64,000 nucleotides of DNA from Mucidula mucida (taxonomy: Eukaryota > Basidiomycota > Agaricomycetes > Agaricales > Physalacriaceae): the NCBI GenBank assembly GCA_015501055.1, contig JADNYV010000024.1:273023-337022 (forward strand), given 5' to 3'. The notes beneath the pieces were generated by a model. That model had not been told where the DNA came from, made no database searches, and saw only the letters and a program-made list of their open reading frames with translations. Below are positions 32,859 through 43,973 of this stretch, in pieces (within the stretch, counting starts at the first letter, position 1; every line of letters begins with the position of its first letter). Made by a program: the position numbers and the translations under genes.

Positions 32859-34489
32859 TCATATGATGGTGTTTGGAAGGTCTGCCTCTGACGGACCGGC
32901 GGAGAGACGTTCGAGTTTGCGAAGGGCGTTGTCGTCTACGGGATCGCGGCGGTAAGGGTGGTTGCGCTTCAACACATGTAAAGGCGCGAGGTCGCGACTA
33001 GGACCACCAACCTCCACGCGTCTGTTCTGGCCGTCGTCAGAAACAGGCGAGGGAGGAGTTTGGAACGTGTCGTCCGGCAAGGGGATAGCTTGGGGTACCG
33101 GGAGATCTGTGACGCTCCTGATAGCGCTGGAGATACCCAGCCCGGTGGGCAACGTCGAATTGGTCGACGAAGATGGGAATGATATCGACCCAGCCGGCGC
33201 ACTGGAAGGGTGGCGATGATCGAATGGCGGATAATCAAAAGGTGGATAGGCAGGCGACTGCAGGTTGTCCGGATAAGCGACTGGAAGTGTACGCTCTGAG
33301 GACGGAATCTGCATGCTGAGCCACGGAGTATGTGTAGACGCCGCTCGTTCCGAAGAGAACAGCAAAGGGCTATCACCTGCCGAATGACCAGAGTGTGAAC
33401 TCGAAGAGGAAGAAGACGACCCAGGAGATGGGTAGCTAGCGGGCGACGTGTGCGGTGATGGCGAATAATGCCCGGGCACATTAGGCACGGCGGACGTGAG
33501 GATTTGGGCAGGCATCTGTGGCGTCATCTGGAGACGCGTGGATACAGCTGAGAGCGCGAAGCGGCTTTCGGAATAAGACAAAGGGAGGGGTTGCATGTTA
33601 AGTGCATCCAGTGATAACCGGCTGGGCTGGATATTTTGGTTCAATGAGTGTTGGATCGTAGACGTCCCGGCGTCGGTGCGCTCGTAATATTGGGTATCAG
33701 GTGGTTGCACATACGGATCGAACATATGTACAGGTTGCGTGGAGGGGGAGTCGGTGGTAGCGGGAGCTGTAGGCTGAGGAAAGCCGGCGTACTTCCTGGT
33801 AACGCCAGACTTCTTCTTCTTCTCGGCCTTGTTTTTGGTCGCTTTGTGACTGGTGTAGGTGCCTTCCGGAACGACGAGATCGCGCACGCCATCGATATCG
33901 TCGATGCTACCGAGGTCATCCATGCTACCTTCCGTGTAATAGGCAGCTGTATATAAAAGGTCACGTCAGTTGAGGTTCTGAGAAGGCCAAGAACATACTC
34001 ATGTGCCATTTCCGAATTCCCCTGGGGGTTTGGACGAGTGCAGAATATGTTTGCTTAATGAGGGGATCCCAGTCTCGCGGTGGCTGGTTGTCACTGCGAA
34101 GAACGATCAGTTGATCGTTCTTCCTGTAGGAGGAGAGAAAGACTGGCTACCTGCCGTCGCCCCCGCTGTACTGCTCAAAGTAAAACAAGAAGTCCTTTAG
34201 AGTTGTTAGTGATGCCGCCCTTTCAAAATACAAGAAAACTCACGTCTCGGACGCGACTGGGACTCCAGCGCCTCCCCTCAGTGAACCGCTCCATGCCTAG
34301 GCCGGTAACCTCCGTGTTGGGTCCCCGTTCCTCCCAGACGTAGATGCAGCCTGAGCACAGTTCCATGCGCTCGTCAGTGTCGAGGCGCCTAGTAATCATC
34401 TTGAGCCATCCCCGCTCGACGGCAGCAAAAATCTTGTGCACGTCCTGTATCGAGCGGATTCTGACATTTTTACAGGTTGGCGTCTGCAT
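32859..34489 (-). CDS. Gti1/Pac2 family (WOPR-domain) transcription factor, copy A
   Basis: A DNA-binding master regulator of the WOR1/Ryp1/Sge1 family, which controls morphological and developmental switches in fungi. Start MQTPTCKNVRIRSIQDVHKI at 34489. WOPRa continues ITRRLDTDERMELCSGCIYV with EERGPNTEVTGLGMERFTEG and WSPSRVRD. A clean GTGAGT intron joins RD to DFLFYFEQ. A 48-nt intron then joins to KNDQLIVLRSDN, followed by WOPRb (DPLIKQTYSALVQTPRGIRK, WHM). A further intron near 33950-33996 joins to TAYYTEGSMDDLGSIDDI. The remaining about 330 residues are Ser/Pro/Gln/Tyr-rich, as in other WOPR proteins, and end NTII. Intact as spliced, about 500 residues. The paralogue lies 2 kb upstream in the same orientation. 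Confidence 0.92.
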
Positions 34490-36509
34490 TCGAACGAGCG
34501 AGATGAGGCGAGGAAGCCGGCCCCGTGTCTGCGCTTTCTATGCACAAAGTGGATGCGACAGGCAAGATGGCCCTGGGCACATTTATAATTAATTAGACCG
34601 TTTTCTATGTATGATATCTTGTTCCCTGGAATCAAAACCCAGGGATTTCGATCACCGGAAGCTTTGTTGTTTTCAATTGTGAACGCGGTTTCTCTTCACT
34701 GCCCACATGGCGAACTGGGCAACTTTAAACACTTTAATCTCTAAAACACTAAGAGCGGCCTGGAATATCTTCATTTCTCTCAGGACTGTGGGGGACTGCC
34801 AGTGAGCTTTCTCTTTGGGGACTCGGACTCTATCGCTCGGCTATCTTGTGTCCCTAAACCTTATTCTGGGGTGATTGAAGCCCTCAAGGACGCGAGTCTT
34901 CGGCGCGACCGACTTCTGACCTACTACGTGATATCATACCAAGGATCTTCGCTACACGTTCTTCGATGTGGGGCACTATTCATGTGCTGATCTCGCCCAT
35001 CTATATGTCCACAAGTCAGGAAAACATCTCTGCATATTCTGGAAAGCTAGAAACCTTCGTAAGTTGCATCTTAAGATTTCAGGCCTCAGGTCGACTGCCT
35101 TCGGCATTCAAGGACCTTTCTAACGGTGCTCATAATAGTCAAGGAGGTGTTGTACAGCAGAAATGCATACCAAAGTCTCGGTTGTCGTTGCTTTTTGGTG
35201 GACGGTTTCCGTTTACTCGTTAGATGGCTCACATGGAACGCAGCGCCGAATTACCGTATGTCGGTGCCTCTTCGTTGACACCTGACACTGCATTGAAGGG
35301 ACCGGCGATGTGTATTAGATTCACGACGACCGCGGCGGCTTGTAGCGGTTTAGATGCTCCCTACCCTGTTAGTGTGTCTTTATTATCTCAGCTGTCGCTC
35401 TTTTGTCACCGCAAGACCGCATCAAATCGAGCCACAACTATGTGTGGCGGTTACGCAGGTTACGATTTTCCGAAAGGCATGGTAAGTGGTCTCCATTTCA
35501 CAAGCCGGTGCCACTGGCGTCAACGGTATACCACTGTTACTTATCGCGGTTTCATCATGTCAACTTTAAACCAATCAATGGAGCCCTGTTGCTCGGAGGA
35601 AAATGGAGTGTATTTAGATTACTACCGGCGCATCCATAGCATGTGAACTTGACCGACCGCCCCAGCCATCTCCGTACATTCCGAGGAACATCAGGGATCA
35701 TCACCGTTGAGAGATTTTGTGATTTACTATTTAGTAGGCGAAGGGGTATAATGATAGGACCCTGGATAATACACTGACATCGTTGATCCCGAATTTCCAA
35801 AAATTTCGTCCTCATGTCCGACAGGCTTAGGCCTTCCGTGTCCGACTTTTCCTCAAGGTTCGGGCCCAAAAATCGCTTCATGTCCGACTTTGGCATGAGG
35901 GTTCCGCCCAAAATTTCCCGTCAGATGGACCCTTTTCAGATTTTTCCGGGCTGTCTACAACAAGTTTCGATCGCCTGAGCCACCCGAACCGCAAGGCCTC
36001 CCGCTGGAAGAGTTTCCGCTGAGCCAACAGCTACATCCTGGGAGCGCTCAATAGTGGCTGACACCATGTCCGACACCCAGCTGACACCTGGATGAGGGTT
36101 TCTCACCCACCTCGCCCCATGTCCGTACACTGGATGAGGGTAGGCGGTGCGGAAAGAGCTCCATGTCCGACTTTTCCTCCAGGTTTGGGGCAAATTTTGC
36201 GTTCCATGTCCGACTTTGGGATCAACGATGTCACTGTATTATCCAGGGTCCTATAATGATCGAGACTCGGAGAACGAGAACCTGGACGATCCAGCCGCCG
36301 GCGATGCGTCACGTATGCTACGCGAGATAATTATATGTTGCGCCTGTGAGTACAGATCCTCATGTGATTTACGATACGAGTACGAGTTTATGTCAAAGAA
36401 GACCCTAAAAATAGTCTCTACTAACGAGACCTCTACAGCAAAGCAAGGAAAGCAAGATATGACTTAAACAATAGAATGACGCAGTTCCGCGGGTAACGAT
36501 CCATACAGT
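34490..36509. other. spacer between the two WOPR genes, carrying an inserted element
   Basis: No gene is recognised apart from the inverted-repeat element at 35756-36252. An open frame at 35224-35646 has no domain. Part of it is presumably the copy A promoter and the copy B 3' flank. Confidence 0.45.
35756..36252. mobile_element. non-autonomous DNA transposon (MITE-like), 497 bp, 35-bp TIRs, 8-bp TSD
   Basis: The left end (35756-35790, AGGACCCTGGATAATACACT...) and the reverse complement of the right end (36218-36252) match at 34 of 35 positions. The 8 bases flanking each side are identical (ATAATGAT at 35748-35755 and 36253-36260), as expected for a target-site duplication. Eight-bp duplications are typical of hAT-type elements, though the terminal bases AGGACC are not the classic CA..G. 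The interior has no ORF. It repeats ATGTCCGACTTT or close variants at about 35815, 35879, 36066, 36119, 36165 and 36206, which could be subterminal transposase-binding repeats. The near-perfect ends suggest fairly recent insertion. Confidence 0.85.
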
Positions 36510-37547
36510 TCACCTCACCATCCTCCCCAGACCCTGTAATGCATTCAAAGCCTCCTCATCTGCGGGATGTCGACGGGGAGGGGGTATATTCTGGAGGTAA
36601 GCAAGTGGAGCTAGCTTCCCTCCGCCAGACATTGTGCCGGTTCGTTTGATTCGTTCAATGTCCATTGGATACGGAGGACTCGTGCCGTGTGACGGGTATG
36701 CAGAGAATTGGGGTTGCGAGCCCATCGAGTAGTTTTTTAGAACGAAAGGATCGCATGACATCGTATCGCGGGGCCGTCCTTTCGCCGATCGAGCACTCTT
36801 GTACTTTCCGGGAGGAACGTATAGGTTCGCGAGCATCGGAATATCGTCAATCGTCCGTAGGTAATTGAGTGAGTCTTGTGTAAAGTAGGCGACTTCGGGT
36901 GTTTGAATGTGAGCATGTAACTGGCAAGTCCAAGGAAATAAGAGACTTACTCAGATGCCATTTTCGACGGCCTCTGTTGGTTTCGACGAAAACCGAGTAA
37001 GTCTGCTTGATTAAATTGTCTCTGAAGACAGCACGACTGGGTCCCCCAGGAGAGTAAGGTCTGGAGTATGGACCACATAAGTCGTGTAGAACATGAAAGG
37101 ACAATGGCTACTCACGTAGTGTCCGAATCCGACGTCATGGCGTCGACCTCCGTGGACTCGGGGCCTTTCTCTTGATAATATAAAAATTCCTGAAATCAAC
37201 AGACATGAGCCTCCGTAAATGTGAAACCAGAGTGTTTAATACGAACGTCTTTCACGCGACTAGGTCCCCAGCGAATTGAATCTGTCCATCGCTCGATGCC
37301 CAACTGCGAAGTCTAGTCAGTGTTTTAGCGCCGAGTAGCGCTCGAGGCGGCGACGTACGCAAGATGACTCGGCGTTTGGACCACGTTCTTCCCAGACGAA
37401 AACACAGCCAGAAGCTATGGAACGGCGTTCTTCAGTGTCGAGCCGCCGAGAGACGATGGGGAGCTTGTTGAGAGCCACAGCATGGAAGATGGCATGGGCG
37501 TCCGCCGGCGATCGCACACGGATGCCTGTGCAAGTTGGTCGTTGCAT
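36510..37547 (-). CDS. Gti1/Pac2 family (WOPR-domain) transcription factor, copy B
   Basis: Paralogue of copy A. Start MQRPTCTGIRVRSPADAHAI at 37547, then SRRLDTEERRSIASGCVFVW and EERGPNAESSC. An intron (GTACGT to TTCGCAG near 37304) joins to LGIERWTDSIRWGPSRVKD. The next intron joins to EFLYYQEKGPESTEVDAM. The third (GTGAGT to TCTTCAG) gives DNLIKQTYSVFVETNRGRRK, WHL, and a last intron leads to AYFTQDSLNYLRTIDDIPML. Both WOPR halves are therefore complete. The C-terminal tail is short (about 100 residues: KYKSARSAKGRPRD, SAYPSHGTSPPYPMDIERIK) compared with about 330 in copy A, and ends LQGLGRMVR. Intact as spliced. Target genes cannot be inferred. Confidence 0.9.
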
Positions 37548-39160
37548 GTCGTCGGAGGGAAGGTTGTGAAAGGATGAGTAGTTGTCGGTTAGCTTTATAC
37601 AGCTCGGTCACGAAACGAGGTGGTAAGATGTCAAGATCTTTTGAATGAATGCTGTGATGATCAAAGGAAGACGTTAACTCTTATAAGCGATGCTAGGCGC
37701 GAACAAGGTCACGCACCTGGAAGTATTACTGACAGAAATAGCCAATCATGGGAAGAACCTAGTAAGAATTTATGCATCAACGGATTGATAATGCCCTTGA
37801 CGGCATGGGAAAATCTTGGTAGTTGGAGCGAGACAACCATAGAGTTTTAGCGAGATTGGAATTTGGTTAGAGACCGAACGGCGACGGGTGAAAATCAGAT
37901 TTAGTTGGATCGTTGACGAGTAAGTCAGTACAACACCGCTACAGCTGAATGTGTATGTCGAATGCATCGTCCTTTCTCTAAGGGTGACCGCTGCCATATC
38001 TGTTCATCAATACCCACTCCCCACGTCCGCAAAGACCGGTAGTCTTAAAAGGTTCTTCAGCCTCGTGCTGTCGAAGAAGACGAAGTAAAAGACATTTGCT
38101 TACGATCATTAAGAAGGGCGATTTTGGGCTTGAACCTCGGACAGCCACAAAAGGGATGACCAGATTAGTATCTTTCGTTCAGAATTCAAGGGCCAAGGGT
38201 TTGATTAGATCTGTCTCCAGATGGGGATGTAATGATCCATAATCCGTTATGTGGATAGGCACGACGACGACTCGAAATAGAATGGCAGAAGTTTACCGTA
38301 GGTAGCGGTGGATGTCACTGGAGAGCACCTGTCCGTGGCCCGTTGAAATTGCCCCAAAATCACAGGGATACGCAAATCTAAATCCGAAACGGAAGATTGG
38401 AAGCAAGAGTGAGAAAGTAGGATTTTCGCCGAGAAACCTGTATATCATCTTGACCATCTCGAAGTCTAACAAAGCGGTGCCACCCACATCAGCGCCGTCT
38501 GATTGTGTTGGAGTAGTGACCAGACACGAGGATGATAGACAGCGTAATTTTTTTCACTGGTTGACACAAGTCCCCACAGGGCACCTTCTTGATGGCTGGG
38601 CATATGCCCGCTCAGTTCGCCGTGATTTACTGGGAAGTGATTCAGGAAAAGTTAGAAGATCGTAAACATCACGATATCCCGTCGACTTCCTTGGGCGCTA
38701 GATGTCAACTTAATGAGATGATTAAGCAAAGACAGCCTGCCGAGAGTGTCGTCCAGACATGGGAGAACTCCGAAGTGGTCGCAAGACATTGGAGCCACGA
38801 AAGCTTCATAGCTCACGTCCGTCGAGGCTTGTAATTGCCCGCCTCAATTGAGGTAGTCGCTTCCATGTAAGCGATCAAAAAAATGGACGAGGCGAGGCCG
38901 CTACTCCCGGAGGGACAGCAATCGTTCTACGGATATTTCTTCCACCGAGTCGGACGTGAGGAGCACAGAGAGCTAGTGTTGCAGTGACAGTACTTTAGGT
39001 GACAGACGTGCTCGTCAACGTGACGCGAAATGATTACACCGCCAAAAAAGGCAAGTCGTGCATGATTCGCACTCGCCTAGTCATAACATCTGTCCACCGT
39101 CTGCATCTCTTTTATTCGACTGTAGCGCCTCCAGTACACTCTGAACGCTTATATAAGACG
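37548..39160. other. upstream region of WOPR copy B and CysRS
   Basis: About 1.6 kb with open frames at 38312-38665 and 38589-38834 on the plus strand, but no recognisable domain or splice logic. Long upstream regions are usual for developmental regulators such as WOPR genes. Confidence 0.4.
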
Positions 39161-42132
39161 ATGTCTGTCCAACAGCCCCCCTGGTCGCTTCCCAAGCCAA
39201 CCTCCCCGGAACCCGTGCTAAAAGTGTATAATTCGCTCACAAAGTCCAAAGTCAGTTCCTCTGGACGGACCCGGAGCGTCTGTAATTGAGCATATTGCAG
39301 AACGAATTCATTCCCAGGAAAGGCCGGCTCGTCAAATGGTACAACTGTGGCCCAACCGTCTACGATGCGTCACACATGGGACATGCTCGGTGCGATCAGT
39401 TCTCAACATTTGACATGGTCGAGCTAATGTGTGGTAACAGCAACTATGTAACCCAGGACATACTTAGACGCATCATGTCGGACTATTTCGGCTATGATAT
39501 TCATTTTGTTATGAACATAACTGACATCGATGACAAGGCTAGTCCGCATTCACTACTCTTGTCGCCGTATTTGCCACTGACGGGCTTACAGATCATAACG
39601 CGTGCCAGACAAAATCATGTATTCGAAACCTTTCGTTCCGAAGTCAAAGACGCTTCACCAGACCTCATCGATCGCATCCGTGTCGCCTGGCGTGCATTTG
39701 TGCAAGAACGCGTAGCGAAAGGCTTACCGGACTCTGAACGGCCCTCCGTTGGGGACGAAGAAATCGAATGGGACCATCTTACCACCCGCGTGCAGGACAC
39801 GCAATGGAAGCTTGACTGCTTGCGACGCGATGAAAAGTTTGACATGTATTTCTCCTCCGCGGTACGGCCACTTCTGTCTTTAGCTTTCTGTATTGTCTAA
39901 TGTATGGCACAGACACGTACACTCGCTGCACTCCAGATCGCTCAATCGCATCTAGACGCAGGAAATACTAGTGCCGATGTGGCTCACAAACTCGTTGACG
40001 AAGCTCGTGACGTCTTGGCTCCTGCACTGGATAAGCAAGTTAGTGTGCAGGACACTCTCTTTGTTTCCGTGCTCGAGCTAATGCATTCTGTTATAGTATG
40101 GATCTACTGTAACGGACCCTGCTGTTTCGCGATCACTAGCCACATATTGGGAAAACCGTTTCTTTGAGGACATGGCTCGTCTGAGAGTCCGCAATCCTGA
40201 TACGATCACTAGAGTCACGGAATATGTTCCCGAAATTGTCGCCTTTGTCGAAGGAATCATCAAGAACGGTTATGGTTATGAAGTCGAAGGAAGCATCTAT
40301 TTCGATACGCAAGCCTTCGACAAAGCCGATAGCCACGACTACGCTAAATTAGAGCCGTGGAGTAAAGGAAATAGGGAGCTGCTTGAAGGGGGTGAAGGCA
40401 AGTCCTCGCCTTTAGAATCCTCGTGAATACTTATGTATGACTGATCTACAATAAGGCTTGGCCACGAATAAGACTGGCCGTCGTTCAGCCTCAGACTTTG
40501 CCCTTTGGAAGGCTTCCAAAGATGGTGAGCCTTCATGGCCGTCACCGTGGGGTCCTGGCAGACCGGGATGGCACATTGAATGCTCCGTCATGGCCAGCGA
40601 GATCCTTGGGGACAACATGGATATTCACTCCGGCGGAATCGATCTCGCGTTCCCACACCATGATAATGAAATGGCCCAAGCGGAGGTAAGTAAGTCTTCG
40701 TCTGTTTACATCCCATCGAACCGAATGACTTTAGGCCTATCATGAGTGTGGAGCGTGGGTCAATTATTTTCTGCATACTGGACACCTCCACATCGAAGGA
40801 CTGAAGATGAGCAAGTCTCTCAAGAACTTCATTACCATTGATGTACGTGTGTCGTGATCCAGCCTGTCATTTGTTCTTACACCGCATGCTAGGAAATACT
40901 GCAGAAGCATTCGGCTCGACAACTCAGATTGGCATTCCTCACGCAGTTGTGGAACGCTAAGGTCGACTTCTCAGAGTCTCTCATGACAGGGGAAGTACGA
41001 AATATTGAGACAACCCTGAATGTAAAACTAACTCTGCTGTCTGCCTTTTGGCCCTGCTAATCATGCTACATGTCTATATAGAACTTCTTCGTTACAGTAA
41101 AGGCGCTGGTTAGTCAGGCGCGCTCTAATGGACCCTCGTCGGATGGCTATCATCATTACGAGGAGGCTGAACGTGGACTAACAGAAAGGTGCTTTGCGAA
41201 ATCGAGTGCTATGGATCTTTACTCATCTCTAGCGTTTGATTAGCTTTTATGAACACCAGTCCAATTTCCGAGCCGCTTTGTGCGACTCGTTTGATACGCC
41301 CACTGCCTTGGATATTTTACGCGATATGGTCTCCCGAACGAACGTCTACATTAATTCTAGAGGCAAGAACGTGAACGTCGGCGTTGTAGAAAATATCACT
41401 TTATGGGTTGGTAAGATGCTCCGGATGTTTGGCTTAGGCGAGGGAGAATCGACTGAGCTGGGATGGGGCCAGGATAATCAGGGCGAAGGGAGTATCAATG
41501 TAAGCGCTATCTCCACTATACAGACCTTCATCTCCAACCCTCATTTTATAGAAAGATGAAGTTTTGATGCCCTACTTACGCACCCTTTCGTCATTTAGAG
41601 ACGGCGTTCGGCAGCTCGCGATGAAGAAGGGCGACAATGCGCTAAAGGACATTCTTGCATTGTGCGACAAGCTCCGTGATGTCGATCTCGTCCCCTTAGG
41701 TGTGGCGCTGGATGACCAAGAAGGTTGGTACTAGCGCATGCATGTTGTAATCGCGCAACTGATCTTTCGTGTACAGATGGCAAAGCCCTGGTGAAGCTTG
41801 TGCCTTCTGCGGACCTAATAAAGGCCAGGGACGAGAAACGTGCCGCGCAGGAGGCCAAAGCGGCGAAGAAGGCAGCCCAGGTGGAAGCTGAACGACAGAA
41901 ACGTATACAAAAGCTGGAGAAGGGGCGTATGTCACCGACAGTGATGTTCAGGCCGCCGAACGTGGCCGGAGGGACGTATTCATCTTGGAACGACGATGGC
42001 CTCCCGCTGTTGGATGCAGATGGGAAAGAACTGAGTAAAAACCAGACGAAGCAGGTACAGAAGGCCTGGACAAATCAAAAGAAACTCCACGATGAGTTCC
42101 TCGCCTGGCAGGCGGAGACTTCCAATTCATAG
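39161..42132 (+). CDS. CRS1: cysteinyl-tRNA synthetase
   Basis: Charges tRNA-Cys. ATG at 39161 ([13 protein letters not shown]). The class I signature region is [18 protein letters not shown], with the zinc-binding Cys and the HIGH-equivalent HMGH. It is spliced to [20 protein letters not shown] and NITDIDDK. Later come [20 protein letters not shown] and [20 protein letters not shown], which supply the other zinc ligands, and then [11 protein letters not shown], the KMSKS loop. The C-terminal part has a long charged helix ([20 protein letters not shown]) and a eukaryote-specific tail. A GC-AG intron (40398-40455, GCAAGT donor) is needed to read EGGEG into [18 protein letters not shown]; all GT alternatives hit a stop. 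About ten other short introns follow the usual rule. The gene appears intact. Confidence 0.95.
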
Positions 42133-42185
42133 CTTGGTTGTTACAGTTCGTTCGATCTACTTTTCTGTGAAGGTTCTGCCGCTTT

Positions 42186-42971
42186 TCACCATTCACAAAT
42201 GTTTACTACCAAGGCCGCTATTCTTTCTAAGCCTTTCTTATCTTCTTCGTCAAATCCATTGAGCGCGAGACAATCGAGATCTAGGACTCCCAGAAACAGG
42301 TCGCTTCCGTCTTTCTGCCTGTATACCAATGGGCATACGATCTCGCTTTTAGTCTCTCCATCGCAAGCGATATGTCCGGGGTATTCGTCAACATTCGGTA
42401 CCAAGAGCGTCCTGCGCTGGATAAACGCATCTGCGCACACGCCGCGTGCCCTTCCAGGGGCTACGTTGATGAACTGACATGCGGGCTTTCCGCAGAATGG
42501 ACCCAAAAGCAGCTTCTTGTTCGCTTGAGGTACAGTCCCATCTCGTGGAGAAGGGAAAAACGGCGAATCCAAGTAGAAACCTGAGAAGATCAATCAGTTG
42601 ACATACTGCCCAGTTGTGGGACCGGAAAAGTGCCGCGCACGGCTATATATCACTTACCACACCAATTCACCGCTTTATTGTCATCCGTTCCAAAGAACGA
42701 TGGGAAGGCAAGTAGCGAATTGTATACGAGAGCTGACGTATTGGCTAGATTGGAAACCTAAGCAGAGTATACGGGTGATAATCAGTGTGATGACTTCAAT
42801 GCAGTAGCTTACCCAGTTGGTTTGGCCATCAAGAAGAAGTTCGAGTTGAGTGTGAACATGTTGCCAGAACTCGGCCTTGGTGGTGATCCTGGGCTAGACA
42901 GTCAGAGAAAAGACGAGATCAAGTGTATTCAGATACTCTGGAGGTACAAGCGAGGCATCTGCATGAGGCAT
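42186..42971 (-). CDS. free methionine-(R)-sulfoxide reductase (GAF domain)
   Basis: Reduces free Met-R-sulfoxide, protecting against oxidative damage. Start MPHADASLVPPE (ATG at 42971). A short intron leads to ITTKAEFWQHVHTQLELLLD. The second intron joins TNW to VSNLANTSALVYNSLLAFPS, and the third joins NKAVNWC to GFYLDSPFF. The catalytic-site segments follow: GPFCGKPACQFINV, then RGVCADAF, HIACDGETKSEIVCPL, and a LGVLDLDCLALNGFDEED strand. These carry the cysteines expected for the fRMsr cycle. The protein ends AALVVNICEW. The length (about 180 residues) and single GAF fold match yeast YKL069W-type enzymes. Convergent with CysRS: the two stop codons are only about 55 bp apart. Confidence 0.9.
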
Positions 42972-43149
42972 TGGTGATGGTACAGAGCAGAGAGTTGAAA
43001 AGTGGGAGCAAGATCGCCCAAGGATGGCGAATTCTGTATTTCAAATGGGCGATAAGATAAGATAAACTCGATGAACACGGGGTCACACTGCGTTACGACC
43101 ACGACCCACGACCTCAATCATTCCACCATCTTGAATATTTTCCTGAACC

Positions 43150-43973
43150 ATGGCTCCTTACCTTGAAACCGTCAAAGTCAGTGCATTGTAACTTGAATCT
43201 ATATATGTATAATCTAACTTGATATGACAGTCTTTCGCGGACGTACCCATCACCGATGCTGGTGTAGATACGGTTGCCTTTCTGGAGGCGGCAGACGGTT
43301 TAGTGGGACTTTTCGGTGCGGAATTATGTCAACTGTATTTGGATGAACTTTCTCAGCATTCGGTCTTAGATCTGCTTGGCTCTGCGGCCTTTTCTGTTGT
43401 TCAAAGTGACTTGAAGGGCAACATCACTGTAAGATCGCGCGCGCACATCTTAACATCTATATCAACTGCATATCTATAGAAACTTCGCACGCGTTATGAT
43501 GCGGCACCATCTCAGTCTGCAACTCTTGAACAGCTGGTCGAGAACGAGAAAGGAGAGAAGAAGCGTACAGCAACGGAGGGATTGATGTGGCTGCTACGCG
43601 GTCTCTCGTTCACTTGCAAGGCACTACAGAATGCACAGGCGAACAAGTCTGAAGAGCTTGCCGCTGCCTTCACCAAATCTTACGAGGTGACCCTCAAGAA
43701 ATTCCACAACTTTGTCGTAAAGGGTATATTTGGTGTAAGCCACAATGATGTTCGTTTGTGATCCTCCATCTGAATTCTCTGTAGGTCGCCATGAAGGCGT
43801 GCCCTTACCGTGCCGACTTCTATGCCAAGCTCGCCGCGGACCCCAGTGGTGGGCCGGCCGCCAGCCAGGAGAAACTGAACGAGGAGTTAGACAAGTGGTT
43901 AAGCGCTCTAGCCGACATTGTGGCGCGGATGGAGGCGTTTTACGAGAAAGGTGCTTATGGTAAAGGGTTCTAA
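43150..43973 (+). CDS. glycolipid transfer protein (GLTP / HET-C2 fold)
   Basis: A soluble protein that moves glycosphingolipids between membranes. Start MAPYLETVK, then an intron to SFADVPITDAGVDTVAFLEA. Intron 2 (GTGCGG to GGTCTTAG, near 43314-43371) gives GLFDLLGSAAFSVVQSDLKG and NIT. The Asp, Asn and Lys of this segment and the Trp in GLMWLLRGLSFTCKAL form the glycolipid headgroup site. The His is in KKFHNFVVKGIFGVAMKACP. It ends YEKGAYGKGF, TAA at 43971-43973. Full length (about 200 residues) and intact. HET-C2 homologues take part in heterokaryon incompatibility in Podospora; that role should not be assumed here. Confidence 0.93.

Noticed and set aside
34130..34180. A 27-nt intron in WOPR copy A after the EQYSGGDGR reading
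   Set aside because: Too short. A 48-nt intron starting at GTACAG gives FEQKNDQLIVLRSDN, which matches the family better.
38100..38160. A GGTTCAAGCCC-like box suggesting a tRNA T-arm on the minus strand
   Set aside because: The flanking bases do not pair as a T-stem and no acceptor, D or anticodon arms could be built.
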